NCBI RefSeq assembly: GCF_010731295.1
Contig: NZ_AP022579.1
Location: 4,030,001 to 4,094,000 of the forward strand
Source: Mycolicibacterium boenickei
GTDB taxonomy: Bacteria; Actinomycetota; Actinomycetes; Mycobacteriales; Mycobacteriaceae
DNA: 64,000 nucleotides
Direction: 5' to 3'
Below are positions 1-8,070 of this stretch, piece after piece. The notes under the pieces were generated by a model. That model was not told where the DNA came from. It searched no databases and was given only the letters and a program-made list of their open reading frames with translations. Position 1 is the first letter of the stretch; every line of letters starts with the position of its first letter. Made by a program: the position numbers and the translations under genes.

Positions 1-1757
1 AGCTGCCGGCGATCCGCCAGCAGATCTGGACGCTGATGCGGGCCGCCAAGATGGACCACGACCTCGGCCTGGAGGACCGCCCCGACGAGGACTCCTTCGA
101 CGACATGCTGCTGCACGTCGACGGCTGGCTGTGCGAGATCAAGGATGTTCAGATCCGTGACGGCCTGCACATATTGGGGCAAAAGCCCACCGGGGAAGGC
201 GAACTCGACCTGGTACTGGCCATCCTGCGGGCCCGGCAGCTGTTCGGCGGCGAGCAGACCGTGCCCGGGCTGCGTCAGGCGTTGGGCCTGATCGAAGACG
301 GCAGTGACGACCGCGCGGCCGTCGACGCCGCCGAGGCCGGTGCCCGTCAACTGGTGGCCGCTCTGCAGGAATCCGGTTGGGACGCTTCTGCAGTCGCGAA
401 GATCACCGACAACCCCGAGGTGGCCCGCATCCTGCGGTTCGCGGCCACCGAGGTGGTACCTCGGCTGGCCGGGACGGAATGCGAGATCGACCAGGTGCTG
501 CGCGCCCTGTCCGGTGGCTTCATCGCCTCGGGGCCGTCCGGATCGCCGTTGCGCGGACTGGTCAACGTGCTGCCCACCGGGCGCAACTTCTACTCGGTGG
601 ATCCCAAGGCAGTGCCGTCCCGGCTGGCCTGGGAAACCGGTGTGGCGATGGCCGATTCGCTGTTGGACCGCTACCGCACCGACTACGGCCACTGGCCCCA
701 GTCGGTCGGCCTGTCCGTGTGGGGCACCTCGGCCATGCGTACCGCCGGTGACGACATCGCCGAAGTGCTGGCTCTGCTCGGGGTGCGGCCGGTGTGGGAC
801 GACGCCTCGCGCCGGGTGGTGAACCTGGAGCCGATCGACCTCGCCGAACTGGGCCGCCCGCGCATCGACGTCACGGTGCGCATCTCCGGGTTCTTCCGTG
901 ACGCGTTCCCACACGTGGTCACCATGCTCGACGATGCGGTGGCGCTGGTGGCCGGGCTCGACGAATCGGCACAGGACAACTACGTGCGTGCCCACTCCCA
1001 GGCCGACCTGGCCGAGCACGGCGATCAAAGACGAGCCACCACAAGGATTTTCGGTTCCAAGCCGGGGACGTACGGAGCGGGCCTGCTGCAGTTGATCGAC
1101 AGCCGCAACTGGCGTGACGACGCCGACCTGGCCGAGGTGTACACCGCCTGGGGCGGATTCGCCTACGGCCGCGGACTCGACGGCGCACCCGCGGCCGATG
1201 ACATGAACCGGGCCTACCGGCGAATCGCGGTGGCCGCCAAGAACACCGATACCCGTGAACACGACATCGCCGACTCCGACGACTACTTCCAGTACCACGG
1301 CGGCATGGTCGCCACCGTGCGCGCGCTCACCGGACAGGCGCCTGCCGCCTACATCGGCGACAACACCCGCCCCGACGCGGTCCGCACCCGGACGCTGTCG
1401 GAGGAGACCAATCGCGTCTTCCGGGCGCGGGTGGTCAACCCGCGCTGGATCACCGCGATGCGCAGGCACGGCTACAAGGGCGCGTTCGAGATGGCGGCCA
1501 CCGTCGACTACCTGTTCGGGTACGACGCCACCGCGCACGTGATGGCCGACTGGATGTACGAGCGCCTCTCGGCGGAATACGTGCTCGACGACGAGAACCG
1601 CAAGTTCATGTCCGAATCCAATCCGTGGGCATTGCACGGCATGGCAGAACGGCTGCTGGAGGCCGCGGGCCGCGGGATGTGGGCCGAGCCCGAGCAGGCC
1701 ACCCTGGATGGGCTCCGTCAGGTGCTGCTGGAAACCGAAGGCGAGCTCGAGGGCTGA
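1..1757 (+). CDS. cobN: Cobaltochelatase subunit CobN, C-terminal part (5' end outside window)
   Basis: This is the last ~584 residues of the large subunit of aerobic cobaltochelatase, which inserts cobalt into hydrogenobyrinate a,c-diamide in vitamin B12 synthesis. The frame is open from base 3, and the residues ahead of the first ATG (LPAIRQQIWTLMRAAKMDHD) read as typical CobN, so the gene continues upstream. Recognisable CobN segments are HVDGWLCEIKD near the start, SVWGTSAMRTAGDDIAEVL in the middle and ENRKFMSESNPWAL near the end. The family is about 1,200 residues, so roughly half is present. It is followed by an F420-type enzyme, as in M. tuberculosis (Rv2062c-Rv2061c). The family call is secure. 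Confidence 0.95.
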   Translation, partial: LPAIRQQIWTLMRAAKMDHDLGLEDRPDEDSFDDMLLHVDGWLCEIKDVQIRDGLHILGQKPTGEGELDLVLAILRARQLFGGEQTVPGLRQALGLIEDGSDDRAAVDAAEAGARQLVAALQESGWDASAVAKITDNPEVARILRFAATEVVPRLAGTECEIDQVLRALSGGFIASGPSGSPLRGLVNVLPTGRNFYSVDPKAVPSRLAWETGVAMADSLLDRYRTDYGHWPQSVGLSVWGTSAMRTAGDDIAEVLALLGVRPVWDDASRRVVNLEPIDLAELGRPRIDVTVRISGFFRDAFPHVVTMLDDAVALVAGLDESAQDNYVRAHSQADLAEHGDQRRATTRIFGSKPGTYGAGLLQLIDSRNWRDDADLAEVYTAWGGFAYGRGLDGAPAADDMNRAYRRIAVAAKNTDTREHDIADSDDYFQYHGGMVATVRALTGQAPAAYIGDNTRPDAVRTRTLSEETNRVFRARVVNPRWITAMRRHGYKGAFEMAATVDYLFGYDATAHVMADWMYERLSAEYVLDDENRKFMSESNPWALHGMAERLLEAAGRGMWAEPEQATLDGLRQVLLETEGELEG

Positions 1758-1806
1758 CAGCGTCGAGAATCAACGGCCTCCGGTTTGTTGGCCTAGATTG
1801 GGCGTC

Positions 1807-2187
1807 ATGGCTCCTACCTTCGCCGATGTCGCCAAGGCCAACTACGTTCTGCTCACCACTTTCACCAAGGACGGGCGACCCAAGCCGACCCCGATCTGGT
1901 CGGTGCCCGACGGTGATCGCCTGCTGGTGATCACCGAGGCGGACTCGTGGAAGGTCAAGCGGATCCGGAACACCCCGCGAGTCACCGTTGCGGTGTGCGA
2001 CATGCGGGGCAATCCCAAGAGTGAAGCCGTCGAGGCCACCGCCACCGTCCTCGACCGATCGCACAACGGCGAGATCTACGACGGCATCGGCAGGCGGTAT
2101 GGCCTGATCGGCAAAACCTTCAACTTCTTCTCCAAACTGCGCGGCGGCATGGAGAAGAACGTCGGGCTGGAACTGCGGGCGTCCTAG
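1807..2187 (+). CDS. PPOX-class F420-dependent oxidoreductase (Rv2061c-like)
   Basis: This 126-residue protein has the split beta-barrel fold of the flavin/deazaflavin oxidoreductase family. The motif DGRPKPTPIWSVPDGDRLLV (residues ~20-39) and WKVKRIRNTPRVTVAVCD are typical of the F420-binding branch. The substrate is unknown. I chose ATG 1807 over an upstream ATG at 1708 because the upstream stretch overlaps cobN and does not look like this family. TAGATT at 1794-1799 ends 7 bases before this ATG and there is no Shine-Dalgarno sequence, so a leaderless mRNA is likely. It sits next to cobN, as in M. tuberculosis, and only 5 bases before uraD. Confidence 0.85.
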   Translation: MAPTFADVAKANYVLLTTFTKDGRPKPTPIWSVPDGDRLLVITEADSWKVKRIRNTPRVTVAVCDMRGNPKSEAVEATATVLDRSHNGEIYDGIGRRYGLIGKTFNFFSKLRGGMEKNVGLELRAS

Positions 2188-2192
2188 CGCCG

Positions 2193-2675
2193 ATGCCGGG
2201 ACCGATCGAAGAGTTCAACCGACTCGACCGGCGACAGCAGGTGCAGCTGCTGTCGTCGGTGTGCTCATCGCCGGCCTGGAGCCATCAACTGCAGGCGCGC
2301 GGGCCGTTCGTCGACCTCGATGAGTTGCTCGACCAGGCCGACCAGGTGGTGGCGACGTTGCCCGACGTCGAGATCGACGCCGCCCTCGACGGCCACCCAC
2401 GCATCGGGGATCGCCCGGACAACCCGTCCTCGGTGCGGGAACAGGCCGGCATGGCCACCGCCGGTGCCGCCCTCCGGGCCGAACTCGCCGCGAAAAACCG
2501 TGCCTACGAGGAGAAGTTCGGCTACGTATACCTGGTGTGCGCCAGCGGGCGGTCGGCGGAGGAGTTGCTGGGCATTCTCACCGGGCGGCTCTCGAACGAT
2601 GCGGAAACCGAGCGCACAGTGATGCGCGGCGAGCTGGCCAAGATCAACCGGTTGCGGCTCGCACGCCTCTTCTGA
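2193..2675 (+). CDS. uraD: 2-oxo-4-hydroxy-4-carboxy-5-ureidoimidazoline (OHCU) decarboxylase
   Basis: UraD catalyses the last step of urate to S-allantoin conversion, decarboxylating OHCU stereospecifically. The 160-residue length is normal. Visible family motifs are HPRIG (residues 68-72, with the catalytic histidine), SVREQAGM and NRAYEEKFGYVYLVCASGRS near residue 110, then the conserved ELAKINRLRL end. It starts 5 bases after the F420-type enzyme and is probably co-transcribed with it. It runs convergently towards urate oxidase and hydroxyisourate hydrolase with a 7-base gap, so the three urate genes lie together but in two transcription units. Confidence 0.93.
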   Translation: MPGPIEEFNRLDRRQQVQLLSSVCSSPAWSHQLQARGPFVDLDELLDQADQVVATLPDVEIDAALDGHPRIGDRPDNPSSVREQAGMATAGAALRAELAAKNRAYEEKFGYVYLVCASGRSAEELLGILTGRLSNDAETERTVMRGELAKINRLRLARLF

Positions 2676-2682
2676 CCGTCGC

Positions 2683-3582
2683 CTAGCCCAGCCACCCCTG
2701 CTGGGCATCCCAGGCGGAACCGGCCGGAGGCGCATCGTCGCGGGTGACGGTGGCTTGGATCAGCCCGTACGGGCGGTCGTCGGCGTGGAAGACTTCGTTG
2801 TTGTTCTCCAGGCCGAACCGCGTGAGGTCGTAGGCGAAATGGTGCTTGTTCGGTGCCGACAGCCGTATCTCGGCAAGCATCGGATAGTTTTCCAGCACCG
2901 CCTTGCCCATCTCGTAGAGAGTCTGCTGCAGGGCGCGTGACGCCACGACGGCGAACGTCTCCGTCATCAGCGCCCTGACGCCACGATAGACCTCGTCCCA
3001 GGCGACTTTTGTTGTGGTGAAACGCCACTGCGCCGTCAAGGACGTGGCCATTACGCGATCATGTGCGGGTTCCAGAACGGTGTACGCGTCGGTGAGGAAT
3101 CCGGTGAACGCCGAGCCGGTCGACTTCAGGATCACCAGATCTTTCAGGCCGCCGACCACCCATTCTCCGTCCTCGTCCACCGTGACCGCAGCGGTTCGCA
3201 CCTCTTGTCCGGCACGGACCCAGGTGTGGTTGTGCCCTTGACCGCCGACATCCACTCGCTGCCAGGCATATTCGTCGATCTCGACCCGCGCGCCCTGCAC
3301 CGGTGCGATTTCGGCGACGAAATGACGCGCCAGGTCGAGTCCGTAATCCTCGATCGCCAGCAGCCCCTTCTCCTTGGCGTAGGCATAGGCTGTCTGCTTC
3401 TGGGTGTCGGTGGGGAGCACGTCGGCCTGGTTGCCGGTGAGGTGAGCGGCACTGAAATCGCCGCGTAGACAGGTGGATACCGTGACGTCGCGGATCTCGT
3501 GTCGCGGCGTGTCCCGGTAGATGCGGACCACCCGGTTCTCGGCCTTGCCGTACTGATTCTTGCCAAGAATGATTGTTGACAT
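2683..3582 (-). CDS. uox: Urate oxidase (uricase, factor-independent)
   Basis: Uricase oxidises urate to 5-hydroxyisourate with O2 and no cofactor. The protein has 299 residues and two T-fold domains. Candidate catalytic residues are the lysine of YGK (about residue 13) and the threonine of PTDT (about 58), followed by the conserved QKQTAYAYAKEKG. The second half has NKHHFAYDLTRFGLENNNEV, a typical uricase C-terminal segment. I chose ATG 3582: it follows an AGGAAG-type Shine-Dalgarno sequence and is 2 bases past the uraH stop, whereas the open frame can only be extended to a TTG. It is the last gene of the minus-strand unit SBP, oxygenase, uraH, uox. Confidence 0.95.
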   Translation of the reverse strand: MSTIILGKNQYGKAENRVVRIYRDTPRHEIRDVTVSTCLRGDFSAAHLTGNQADVLPTDTQKQTAYAYAKEKGLLAIEDYGLDLARHFVAEIAPVQGARVEIDEYAWQRVDVGGQGHNHTWVRAGQEVRTAAVTVDEDGEWVVGGLKDLVILKSTGSAFTGFLTDAYTVLEPAHDRVMATSLTAQWRFTTTKVAWDEVYRGVRALMTETFAVVASRALQQTLYEMGKAVLENYPMLAEIRLSAPNKHHFAYDLTRFGLENNNEVFHADDRPYGLIQATVTRDDAPPAGSAWDAQQGWLG

Positions 3583-3584
3583 CT

Positions 3585-3911
3585 TCAACTTCCTCGATAC
3601 GTCGAATAGGCGTGGGGCGAAAGCAGCAGGGGTACGTGGTAGTTGCCGTCGGGGTCATCGACGTGGAAGCTGATCACCACTTCGGGGTAGAAACCCGTCA
3701 CGCCGCAAGCGGTGAAATACGCTGCGGTGTCCAGGCGTAGACGAAACACGCCGCCGAGATCGCCGGTGTAGAGGTCCGTCACCCGGCCCTGGTCGTCGGT
3801 GCGGGTCTCGGCCAGGACGGTGCCGTCGGCGGTGGTGAGCCGCACCGGCACCCCGGCGGCGGGCCGGCCGGTGACCGCGTCGAGAACATGCGTGCTGACA
3901 TGGACCGTCAT
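3585..3911 (-). CDS. uraH: 5-Hydroxyisourate hydrolase (transthyretin-like)
   Basis: UraH hydrolyses 5-hydroxyisourate, the uricase product, to OHCU, the substrate of UraD. At 108 residues it has the normal length. The signature STHVLDAVTGRPAAGVPV is at the N-terminus and the diagnostic tetrapeptide YRGS ends the protein (105-108), which separates enzymes from vertebrate transthyretin. HVPLLLSPHAYSTYRGS forms the usual C-terminal strand. Its stop is 2 bases before the uricase start codon, indicating a tight operon. The gene just upstream is an IPNS-like oxygenase, 17 bases away. Confidence 0.95.
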   Translation of the reverse strand: MTVHVSTHVLDAVTGRPAAGVPVRLTTADGTVLAETRTDDQGRVTDLYTGDLGGVFRLRLDTAAYFTACGVTGFYPEVVISFHVDDPDGNYHVPLLLSPHAYSTYRGS

Positions 3912-3928
3912 GTCATGGTCTCCGGCGA

Positions 3929-4897
3929 CTAGCGGACAAAGTTCGCGTTGATGCGTTGCTGTAGATAGTCTTTCGCGGTGATCGGCGGATACTTCCCGGC
4001 CGGTCCTGCGATCACCACCTCGCTGTTCGCCTGCGCGAAGAACGCGATGCTGTAGCGAGAGCCACGGAACTCAGCAGGTCCCGGGCTGCGCACCCGGTGG
4101 AAGTTCGACGGCAGCAGGTCGTCGCTCCACCGCATCAGCATGTCCCCGATGTTGCAGGTGATGGTGTCATCGGTCGGCTCGATCGAGGTCCACTGCTGGG
4201 TATCGGTCTCCTTGCCGGGGCACACCTGCAGCCCACCTTGCCCGGCACGCTGAAACAGCAGGGTGAGGCAGTCGAAGTCGGTGTGGGCGCCGGCGCGCCA
4301 CATACCGCTCAGGTCCGCTTCCTGCGGGACGGCAAAGTAGTGCAGCAACCGCAGCGTGCTCTGGTATGTCGGTGCGGACGGATCGTGGGCGCGGGTGAAG
4401 AAGTCACGTTCGAAGCCCAGCTTGTCGGCGAACAGGGAGAGCACTTCCATCGCCAACGCCCAACAGTGTTGCTCGAAAGCCCGTATCGTTTCAGCGAACC
4501 CGGCCAGTTCATCTGCCGTCGGCCACAGCCCTTCCATGTCGGACAGAGTGACTTGGTAGGACTCCTTCTGGTCGGGTGTGCCCACCGACGGACGCACCTG
4601 GGTCAGGCTTTCCCAGCCGGAATTGAACCGTTTCGGTCTGCGTGCCTTCACCTCATCGGGCAGCGCGAAGAAGGCTTCGGCGAGCTCGAACGCCCGGCCC
4701 ACTTCCGCGAGGTCGATGCCGTGGTCGACCAGTTGGAAGAATCCGATATCGGTTGCCGCCGACCATAATTCGTCGGCGATCTGCGACCGCCGGGTGTCGA
4801 GGTCGGCCAGTGAGATACGGCAGACCTCGCGCTCGCGTTCCGTGCCCAGTGCCCCCATGCGGCTCTCGCGCTGCAGTTCGGTCATGTTGTAGGTCAT
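3929..4897 (-). CDS. 2-Oxoglutarate/Fe(II) oxygenase, isopenicillin N synthase-like
   Basis: This 322-residue protein has the DIOX_N plus 2OG-FeII_Oxy layout. The N-terminal part has GFFQLVDHGID (52-62). The iron-binding triad is visible as H205-x-D207 in GAHTDFDCLTLL and H267 in NFHRVRSP, and the RYS motif (281-283) fits the 2-oxoglutarate-binding R-x-S. It lies in an operon with urate-degradation genes and the ABC lipoprotein, so a small nucleobase-like substrate is a reasonable inference. Fungal thymine 7-hydroxylase is of the same structural class. A second, diverged member is at 8071-9141. Substrate unproven. Confidence 0.85.
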   Translation of the reverse strand: MTYNMTELQRESRMGALGTEREREVCRISLADLDTRRSQIADELWSAATDIGFFQLVDHGIDLAEVGRAFELAEAFFALPDEVKARRPKRFNSGWESLTQVRPSVGTPDQKESYQVTLSDMEGLWPTADELAGFAETIRAFEQHCWALAMEVLSLFADKLGFERDFFTRAHDPSAPTYQSTLRLLHYFAVPQEADLSGMWRAGAHTDFDCLTLLFQRAGQGGLQVCPGKETDTQQWTSIEPTDDTITCNIGDMLMRWSDDLLPSNFHRVRSPGPAEFRGSRYSIAFFAQANSEVVIAGPAGKYPPITAKDYLQQRINANFVR

Positions 4898-4926
4898 GTC
4901 GTCAACTCTCGTTCTGGGTGGGATGG

Positions 4927-6093
4927 TCAGGGGAGGGCGATGGCCGGATCGCTGAACTGGTTGGTGAACAGTTGCTGCGCGGTCGTCGACGCCGGAACCC
5001 GGTTGCCGGTGTCGGCAAGGACGGGACGGAGATCGTCGAGGTTTCGCTGGATTCGTGCCTGGTCATAGACGCCGAAGGACCCGTCGTCCTCGTTGGCCAA
5101 CAGTCCCTTTTCGACCAGTAACGTGGCGCTGTAGTCGGCCTCGGCCTTGCTGTAGGGCGAGTAGGTGGGGTCCTGTGCGATGACGTCGACGATGGTGCCG
5201 TTGACCCGGTCTGGTGATGCGGCGTAATCGACCCCGGATTGCTGGATGATCGGGACCAGTTTCGCCAAGCAGGGCGACATCTCCTGCAGTTTGTCGGCGC
5301 GGACGACCACGTTGGAGGCGTAGATGTCGTAGCCCGCGTCTTTGATGAGGCCGTAGGCGACCGGTTTGTTCCAGGCCGGCGTGTCGTGCTCGTAGGTGAA
5401 CGGTTCGGAGTTGGCGAAGCCCTGTTGGGTGATGGTCGGATCGCTGACGAATCGCGATGGCGCCCCGTCGTAATTGGTGTCGATCTGGGACGGCTTCAGC
5501 AAGCCCTTCTTCACCATCCATTGCGGGAAGATCTGATCCTTGGCGACCACCACTGTGGCATCGGACTTTCCGATGTCCGCGACGGACTTCCAGGTCGGGT
5601 AGCTGTGCGGGTCCCACATGAGAATCGAGGGGCTGTACTTGAGCAGTGGCGTGACCCCGACGACCGGTTGCTCGGCGGCCGCCGCGATCAACTGATCTCC
5701 GTGCACGATCCCGAGCATGGCGGAATCGTCCACGTAGAGCTGTGAGGTCACCGACTGGAATCCGATGGCGGGGCCGCCCGATTTCAGCGTCAGGTCCACC
5801 CCGGTGTCCTTGCCGCCGGCCACGAGCGGCCCCGTGACCGACTTCGAGTTCGTGTCGACTCGGTATCCAGGACCGAGCATCTCGAACACGGCCCCCATAT
5901 CGGACTGCGGTTGCCATTGCAGCTGGATGCCGATATCGGCCGGACACACTTCGGCGAGGTTCTGCGCGTCGCCGGCGGGTTCGAGCGACGTGGCCTCGAC
6001 GGCTTCGTGGGATCCGTAGGCACAGGCGGGCAGACAGAGGACCGCAAGAGCAACGGCAGTGGAGCCGAGACGGCGGGCGAGCGAATTTCGCAC
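4927..6093 (-). CDS. ABC transporter substrate-binding lipoprotein
   Basis: This is the ligand-binding component of the importer encoded divergently at 6356-8031. The N-terminus has a basic region, a hydrophobic core and a lipobox LPAC (LAVLCLPAC), so the protein should be processed and anchored outside the membrane. The mature ~365 residues look like the NMT1/taurine-type periplasmic fold. The frame opens further to 6129, but GTG 6093 is preceded by AGGAG at a 4-base spacing and gives a compact signal peptide, so I chose it (388 residues). It is the first gene of the unit that continues with the oxygenase, uraH and uox. The ligand cannot be read from sequence; context suggests a purine or pyrimidine derivative. 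Confidence 0.85.
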   Translation of the reverse strand: MRNSLARRLGSTAVALAVLCLPACAYGSHEAVEATSLEPAGDAQNLAEVCPADIGIQLQWQPQSDMGAVFEMLGPGYRVDTNSKSVTGPLVAGGKDTGVDLTLKSGGPAIGFQSVTSQLYVDDSAMLGIVHGDQLIAAAAEQPVVGVTPLLKYSPSILMWDPHSYPTWKSVADIGKSDATVVVAKDQIFPQWMVKKGLLKPSQIDTNYDGAPSRFVSDPTITQQGFANSEPFTYEHDTPAWNKPVAYGLIKDAGYDIYASNVVVRADKLQEMSPCLAKLVPIIQQSGVDYAASPDRVNGTIVDVIAQDPTYSPYSKAEADYSATLLVEKGLLANEDDGSFGVYDQARIQRNLDDLRPVLADTGNRVPASTTAQQLFTNQFSDPAIALP

Positions 6094-6355
6094 GGTTCTC
6101 CTAGCTGGAAGGGGGCGGGGTTCGGCCACGCTCCCAACTGCTGATTACATGCAGTCTCTTCTCCCGTTACGGTCGCGTTACCGACCTGGATCGCGTCGGA
6201 AGTCTCCTGAAAAAGCCTGTAGTCGAGGATGTTTCGCGCCGTTTCTTACGTGGCTGTAACACGGTGCAACTCATTGGACATGCATGTCATCGAAGCTGGT
6301 GGCGGCATCAACGCACCGGTTGCATGTACATGGCGGAGAAGTTCGGAAGGTGAAA
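6094..6355. promoter_or_regulatory. Divergent promoter region of the nucleobase island with palindromes
   Basis: This 262-base gap separates the two divergent units. GACATGCATGTC at 6277-6288 is a perfect 12-base palindrome. A related palindrome, CATGTACATG, is at 6323-6332, and ACATGCA at 6147-6153 may be a third partial site. GGTCG-N6-CGACC lies at 6171-6186. The GntR/FCD regulator at 9141 belongs to the plus-strand unit, and FCD regulators usually bind short palindromes of this kind, so these are proposed operators. GGAAGG at 6345-6350 is the Shine-Dalgarno sequence of the ATPase gene. Confidence 0.5.
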
Positions 6356-7144
6356 ATGACAGATACCCTCGCGGACCCGATGCGCGATGCGGATGCGCGG
6401 CGGCTCACCAGTGGCCTGCGCATCATGTTCGCCGACGTCGCCAAGTCGTTTCCCACCGGCACGGTTGCCATCGATCACGTCGACCTCGGGATCGAACGCG
6501 GCGCCTTCGTCGCGGTGGTCGGGCCTTCCGGATGTGGAAAGTCGACCCTGCTCCGGATGGCTGCCGGCCTTGACCGTCCGACCACCGGTGCGGTGGCGCT
6601 GGACACCGACTCGGTGGGGTTCATCTTCCAGGAACCGACGCTGTTGCCGTGGCGCACGGTGCGAGCCAATGTCGAGTTGTGCGCCGAGCTCAACGGTACG
6701 GGCCGGGCCGCGACCAAACGCCGTGCCGCCGAATCGATTTCGGCGGTCGGTCTCGATCGATTCACCGACCAGCTGCCGAATGCGCTCTCGGGCGGCATGA
6801 AGATGAGGGTGTCGCTGGCCCGCGCCCTGACCCTGTCGCCGGAGGTGATGCTGCTCGACGAGCCGTTCGGTGCGCTCGACGAGATGACTCGCCTGGACAT
6901 GCAGGTCGAACTGCAGCGGTTGTATGCGCAACGTGGCTTTACCGCAATGTTCGTCACGCACTCGGTGTCCGAGGCCGTGTACCTGGCCGACCGCGTCGTC
7001 GTGATGACGCCCCGGCCCGGGCGGATCGCCGGCATCGTCGACATCGACTTTCCGTATCCCCGAAATCCAGAGTTGCGCTTCACCGGTGAGTTCACCGAAC
7101 ACGCCGCGAAGATCTCGGCCCTCTTGCACGGGCAGGCGTCATGA
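6356..7144 (+). CDS. ABC transporter ATP-binding protein (nitrate/sulfonate/taurine type)
   Basis: This ATPase drives the importer. From ATG 6356 it has 262 residues with Walker A GPSGCGKST (56-64), the Q-loop in FIFQEPTLLPW, signature LSGGMKMR, Walker B VMLLDEPFGALD and the H-loop histidine in MFVTHSVSEA. The LPWRTV and DEMTR motifs are typical of the NrtD/SsuB/TauB branch. The frame opens back to ATG 6284, but GGAAGG lies 5 bases before ATG 6356, and the upstream stretch would overlap the proposed operators. It overlaps the permease start by 4 bases (ATGA). Confidence 0.92.
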   Translation: MTDTLADPMRDADARRLTSGLRIMFADVAKSFPTGTVAIDHVDLGIERGAFVAVVGPSGCGKSTLLRMAAGLDRPTTGAVALDTDSVGFIFQEPTLLPWRTVRANVELCAELNGTGRAATKRRAAESISAVGLDRFTDQLPNALSGGMKMRVSLARALTLSPEVMLLDEPFGALDEMTRLDMQVELQRLYAQRGFTAMFVTHSVSEAVYLADRVVVMTPRPGRIAGIVDIDFPYPRNPELRFTGEFTEHAAKISALLHGQAS

Positions 7145-8031
7145 CCGCGATCCGCACCGCCGTAGGCCTGGCCGCGTCTGCGCGGTCGAGAACGGTCACC
7201 AACCCGGCCACAGCGTCGTCCGATCGCCGAACCGGTTGGCGCATCGGAAGGTTGGCAGCCACCCTCGGTTACCCGCTGTTGTCGCTGGGGTTGGGACTGC
7301 TCGCCTGGTCCGCGGTCAGCTACTGGGTGTTGCCGCCGCAGCGGCGGTTCCTGCTGCCGCCGCCACTGGACGTGCTGCGCGGCTCACTGCTCGACTGGAC
7401 GCATCTGCAGCCGATGCTGTCGGCGCTTTCGGTGACCGCCCAGGTGACACTGGTCGGTTTCCTCGTCGCAGTTCTGGTCGGCGTCGGCACCGGGGTGCTG
7501 ATGAGCCAAGCGCGGTGGATCGAACGCATCGTCTACCCGTATGCCGTGGTGGTCCAGGTGATTCCGATCTTGGCCATCGTTCCGTTGATCGGGCTGTGGT
7601 TCGGTTACGGCATGGCCGCGCGCACGCTGGTCTGCGTGTTGATCGCCGTGTTTCCCATCATCATCAACACCCATTTCGGCATCCGCTCGGTGAACCGGAG
7701 CATGCATGAGCTCTTCACCCTGTCGCACGCATCCCGATGGGAGCGGCTGGTGAAACTGGAACTGCGGGCGGCGCTTCCGACCATCCTGGCCGGCATCACC
7801 ACGGCCGCCGGTCTCGTGGTGGTCGGCGCCATCATCGGCGACATGTTCTTCGCCAAAGGTCAACCAGGAATCGGAACACTGCTCGACGTCTACCGTGGAC
7901 GCCTTCAATCCGACGACCTCATCGCCGCGATCGTCATCGCGTCTCTGTTCGGTGTCATCGTTTTCGGCGCGATGCGCGCGATCGCCCGGCTCGCGGTCGG
8001 CAGCTGGCACGAATCCGCTCAAGGTGCCTAG
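7141..8031 (+). CDS. ABC transporter permease (BPD inner-membrane component)
   Basis: This 296-residue integral membrane protein is the channel of the importer. After a polar N-terminus of about 40 residues there are about six hydrophobic segments, starting with the one around LLSLGLGLLAWSAVSYW. The cytoplasmic EAA loop, which contacts the ATPase, is visible as HASRWERLVKLELRAALPTI (~residues 200-219). The start overlaps the ATPase stop (ATGA), indicating translational coupling. The partner lipoprotein is encoded divergently at 4927-6093. The C-terminal half matches the SsuC/TauC/NrtB family. Confidence 0.92.
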   Translation: MTAIRTAVGLAASARSRTVTNPATASSDRRTGWRIGRLAATLGYPLLSLGLGLLAWSAVSYWVLPPQRRFLLPPPLDVLRGSLLDWTHLQPMLSALSVTAQVTLVGFLVAVLVGVGTGVLMSQARWIERIVYPYAVVVQVIPILAIVPLIGLWFGYGMAARTLVCVLIAVFPIIINTHFGIRSVNRSMHELFTLSHASRWERLVKLELRAALPTILAGITTAAGLVVVGAIIGDMFFAKGQPGIGTLLDVYRGRLQSDDLIAAIVIASLFGVIVFGAMRAIARLAVGSWHESAQGA

Positions 8032-8070
8032 TTCCATCACATTGCTCGCTCCTGTTGAAAGGTTCTCCTG

